Source: Cytophagales bacterium (GTDB taxonomy: Bacteria; Bacteroidota; Bacteroidia; Cytophagales; Cyclobacteriaceae). Taken from it: a DNA stretch of 35,410 nucleotides. Each line of letters starts with the position of its first letter. The stretch's first letter is position 1. The stretch lies in assembly GCA_025358885.1 (NCBI GenBank), contig JANYHW010000208.1, forward strand, positions 1 through 35,410. The letters are read 5' to 3'. Of this stretch, positions 33,091 through 35,410 are shown in pieces. The notes beneath the pieces are model-generated. The model saw only the letters and a list, made by a program, of their open reading frames with translations, ran no database searches and had not been told where the DNA came from. The position numbers and the translations under genes are program-made.

Positions 33091-34355
33091 CCCAGTTCCC
33101 CCAGGGCCTTTACCAGTACATCCAACTCTTGTGGAGTAGTGTACATGTTAGGGGTGATGCGGCATCCAAATACATTGGCGCCGTCAATGGCAACGGTATA
33201 AATCTTGTATTTCTTCATCAGGGTGTCTGCCAGATCCGCGGGTTTCATTCCTTTTATTCCGACGTTGGCAATTCCGCAGGCGCGCTCGGGCTGGATCGGG
33301 GTATTCACGATTACATTGGGCATGTTGCGGACCTTGCTTGTCCAGTAGTTCTGCAAGTAGCGAAGACGGACTTCTTTTCGCTCCGGTCCGAGTTTCATGT
33401 AATAGTCTATGGCATCTGCGATGGCCAGGTCCGTGTGCACCGGGTGGGTTCCGATGTGGTTGAGCCGGTATATGTCATCCTCTTTCCGGGAGTCACCGTC
33501 TGCCAGAAGGGGCCATACTTTGGAAATATTCTCCTTCTTCACATACAGGAAGCCGGCACCCAGCGGAACACTTAGCCACTTGTGCAAGCTTGTTCCATAG
33601 TAATCACAACCGAGGTCTGCGATGGAAAATTGAATGTGACCGAAGGCATGTGCGCCGTCGACCATTACTTGCACACCCTTACCATGGGCCATGTCACAGA
33701 TCTTTCGCACAGGCAATATCTGTCCGGTAATGTTGATAATGTGTCCAATCATCAACAGTTTCGTTTTGCTGGTAATTGCATCAGCATACAAACTGACGAT
33801 CTCCTCATCAGACTTTGGATGATTGGGTATCGATATGATCTTATTGACAACGCCATAGCGTTTGGCAATAAATTTGAAATGGTCCAGCATCGCTCCATAA
33901 TCCTGTTCTGCCATCACTGCCTCATCGCCGCCATTCCAATGTATTCCACCAATGATCATATCCAGTGATTCTGTAGTGTTGCGGGTGATGACCAATTCAT
34001 CAGGTGAGCAGCCGGCCAGTTTGGCTAGTTTTGCGGCCATGGCCTTTTTGTTGTCCCATTGTACGGTGCGCATGTAGTAGGACCCCTGGTAATTGACATC
34101 GCGGATATGCTGGATATAACTTTCCAGGTTTTCCTGTGGAAGGAAGCAGTAGTACCCGTTTTCCAGGTTGATGTAATCGGGTTTGAGTTTATATTCGCTT
34201 CGGATACCCGCCCAGAACGCCTCATCGTCGGCAACCTCTTCGGCAGTCAGGTGCTTTACTTTTTCCAGCCAGGAATCCATGGCCGACAGGGGTTGGATGG
34301 AGCTGGCTCCTACGCCGAGAAGAGTGAGGTTCTTGAGGAACGAGCGCTTGTCCAT
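33087..34355 (-). CDS. Exported class V aminotransferase (isopenicillin-N epimerase-like)
   Basis: A 422-residue PLP enzyme with fold type I. The N-terminus MDKRSFLKNLTLLGVGASSI resembles a Tat leader (KRSFLK in place of RRxFLK), suggesting export. The core has NTTESLDMII (about 126-135), VMVDGAHAFGH (about 229-239) with the PLP-binding Asp, and SLHKWLSVPLGAGFLY (about 254-269) with the Schiff-base Lys. Relatives include isopenicillin N epimerase and cysteine desulfurase-like proteins of secreted type in Bacteroidota. The 3' end overlaps the convergent tolC stop. Substrate unknown; no cysteine in the SufS active-loop position is seen. Confidence 0.92.
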   Translation of the reverse strand: MDKRSFLKNLTLLGVGASSIQPLSAMDSWLEKVKHLTAEEVADDEAFWAGIRSEYKLKPDYINLENGYYCFLPQENLESYIQHIRDVNYQGSYYMRTVQWDNKKAMAAKLAKLAGCSPDELVITRNTTESLDMIIGGIHWNGGDEAVMAEQDYGAMLDHFKFIAKRYGVVNKIISIPNHPKSDEEIVSLYADAITSKTKLLMIGHIINITGQILPVRKICDMAHGKGVQVMVDGAHAFGHIQFSIADLGCDYYGTSLHKWLSVPLGAGFLYVKKENISKVWPLLADGDSRKEDDIYRLNHIGTHPVHTDLAIADAIDYYMKLGPERKEVRLRYLQNYWTSKVRNMPNVIVNTPIQPERACGIANVGIKGMKPADLADTLMKKYKIYTVAIDGANVFGCRITPNMYTTPQELDVLVKALGELG

Positions 34356-34556
34356 GGTAGTTGATGTTTATCTGGACGAAGGTAATAAATAATTAAAGGG
34401 GCTAATCTGCTCATTCCAGATAACGAGAAAGGCCTATGGGTATCATTGTTGCGAAAAACGCAATACAAATTTGGGTTTGCGTATCTGAAATCACTTTATA
34501 ATTGCTTGTATTTCAGGACGCAATGATTAAATTCATCCACCCAAACCCAACATGCT

Positions 34557-35410
34557 ATGAGAAAGGCCCATCTTATCCTGGTGGTATTATTGTATGCATT
34601 GGTCATTTCCTGTGGCCAAAAAGCTGACCCACCAAAACCTGTTGAAAGCGCACATGATACACTGAAGGATGGTGTTTATGTAGTGACGTTGAAAAGTTCT
34701 TTTATATCGGGTTTGATTTCAGAAAAGAAGCTCCTTGATGCGAAGAGCAAGGTGAGCCTCGATGACCGGCAGGCCGATTACGAAAAGTATGCGGGAATTC
34801 GAGCCGCAAAGAAAGAAAGTATAAAACAATATGCTAAAGGTTTTGGCCTGGAACTTCCGGACTCGATGATATTTGCCGATATCGATGCAAGTTTCGCCGC
34901 TCTGTTGACCAGCAATCAAGCTTTACAGATCAGCCTTGATACCCTGAGTGTCAAGTCTGCTGAGCCCGACTATGATTTAAAGCTGGTCGATCCGACGTAT
35001 GAAGGTGAGCCTATTCAACAAGGGGAACCCATTCAACAGGGAGAACCCATTCAACAAAGTTTAAACCCCATTGGAGTTGGTGGCACAAGTTTCGGGACAT
35101 GCGCGGTAACAGAAGCAGGAGGGTCAGTCGCAAGTGGTGATACAAAATCCGCTATGATTTGGATTTTAGACACTGGAATTGCAGGCCACCCTGACCTAAA
35201 TATTGTAGACCGGTATGGTTACAACTTCCTAAAGAGCGACAAAACGTATGATGATGACAATGGTCACGGAACTCATGTTGCTGGAATTGCAGGCGGGCGA
35301 CCAACAGGTCGTACTGTCACTGCCAGTTATTTACCGCTCTACGACCAGAATGGAAATATTATTAGTGTGACCTTTGGAGTATCTGAAGGCGCTCCTGTCG
35401 TACCCTTGAA
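34557..35410 (+). CDS. Subtilisin-like (S8) serine protease lipoprotein, partial
   Basis: The first 284 residues are present; the gene continues past the right edge. A lipoprotein leader ends in LVISC (Cys at about 19). Residues about 40-140 look like an inhibitor I9-type propeptide, followed by a linker with GEPIQQ repeated three times. The S8 domain then starts: IWILDTGI (catalytic Asp, about 206) and DNGHGTHVAGIAGG (catalytic His, about 238). The Ser region is outside the window. The start codon at 34557 was chosen as the first ATG before the leader. It is divergent from the aminotransferase with a 201-base gap that holds no other gene. Confidence 0.9.
   Translation, partial: MRKAHLILVVLLYALVISCGQKADPPKPVESAHDTLKDGVYVVTLKSSFISGLISEKKLLDAKSKVSLDDRQADYEKYAGIRAAKKESIKQYAKGFGLELPDSMIFADIDASFAALLTSNQALQISLDTLSVKSAEPDYDLKLVDPTYEGEPIQQGEPIQQGEPIQQSLNPIGVGGTSFGTCAVTEAGGSVASGDTKSAMIWILDTGIAGHPDLNIVDRYGYNFLKSDKTYDDDNGHGTHVAGIAGGRPTGRTVTASYLPLYDQNGNIISVTFGVSEGAPVVPL
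35004..35057 (+). repeat. 18-base tandem repeat, three units
   Basis: Three in-frame units (35004-35021, 35022-35039, 35040-35057) each encode GEPIQQ in the linker between the propeptide and catalytic domain of the S8 protease. Copies differ at several third positions, so the array is not brand new but could still change length by slippage. Confidence 0.85.

Noticed and set aside
1-35410. CRISPR arrays, tRNA or rRNA genes, insertion sequences, phage genes
   Set aside because: No direct repeat-spacer pattern, tRNA cloverleaf, rRNA segment, transposase or integrase was recognised on either strand.

Overview
The window looks like chromosomal DNA of a member of Bacteroidota, most likely Cytophagales. 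The grounds are LytTR/LytS-type signalling with the Bacteroidota style of sensor kinase, TAnnTTTG-like -7 promoter elements with weak Shine-Dalgarno sequences, short secreted proteins ending their leaders in A-Q, and the overall protein flavour. The species is not identifiable from the sequence alone. Both ends cut genes: a glycerate kinase on the left and a subtilisin-like lipoprotein on the right.

Bases 1-18600 are dominated by one theme: a molybdenum hydroxylase of the xanthine oxidase / CO dehydrogenase family and the genes needed to build it. The three subunits (coxS, coxL, coxM order, minus strand, 11728-15442) carry the AYRGAGR loop of 'form II' enzymes, so this is not a canonical CO dehydrogenase. 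Around it lie molybdopterin genes (moeA, moaC, moaE, a MoeB-rhodanese fusion, two moaD paralogues, moaA), a SufS-SufU pair that can supply sulfur, an XdhC/CoxI-type cofactor chaperone, a CoxG-MoxR-VWA (CoxG/D/E) maturation set, an exported Fe/Mn superoxide dismutase, and a cytosolic BNR beta-propeller that forms an operon with one of the MoaD proteins. At the left edge a GntP-type permease and a glycerate kinase follow moeA on the same strand. This raises the idea that the enzyme oxidises an aldehyde (glyceraldehyde-like) or feeds a pathway that ends in glycerate. No mogA/moaB, no mobA/mocA and no molybdate transporter is visible, so the island relies on genes elsewhere.

Bases 18633-20492 hold a small plus-strand sulfur-related group: a secreted SUOX-fold protein that seems to lack the molybdenum-binding cysteine, a TauE/SafE permease and a secreted DsrE-like protein. 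Bases 20515-23389 hold a three-gene minus-strand signalling operon with 4-base overlaps: a LytS-type histidine kinase, a paralogue that has lost the phospho-acceptor His and the ATP-binding N-box (a pseudokinase), and a LytTR response regulator. Next comes a secreted protein made of ten ~34-residue repeats centred on an SDHY motif.

Bases 25096-33090 contain a secreted S10 serine carboxypeptidase and then a drug-efflux operon: a TetR repressor with a nearby palindromic operator, an RND pump, a periplasmic adaptor and a TolC-type outer membrane protein. A leader-bearing class V aminotransferase (isopenicillin-N-epimerase-like) is convergent with it, and the window ends in a lipoprotein subtilase with an 18-base tandem repeat in its linker.
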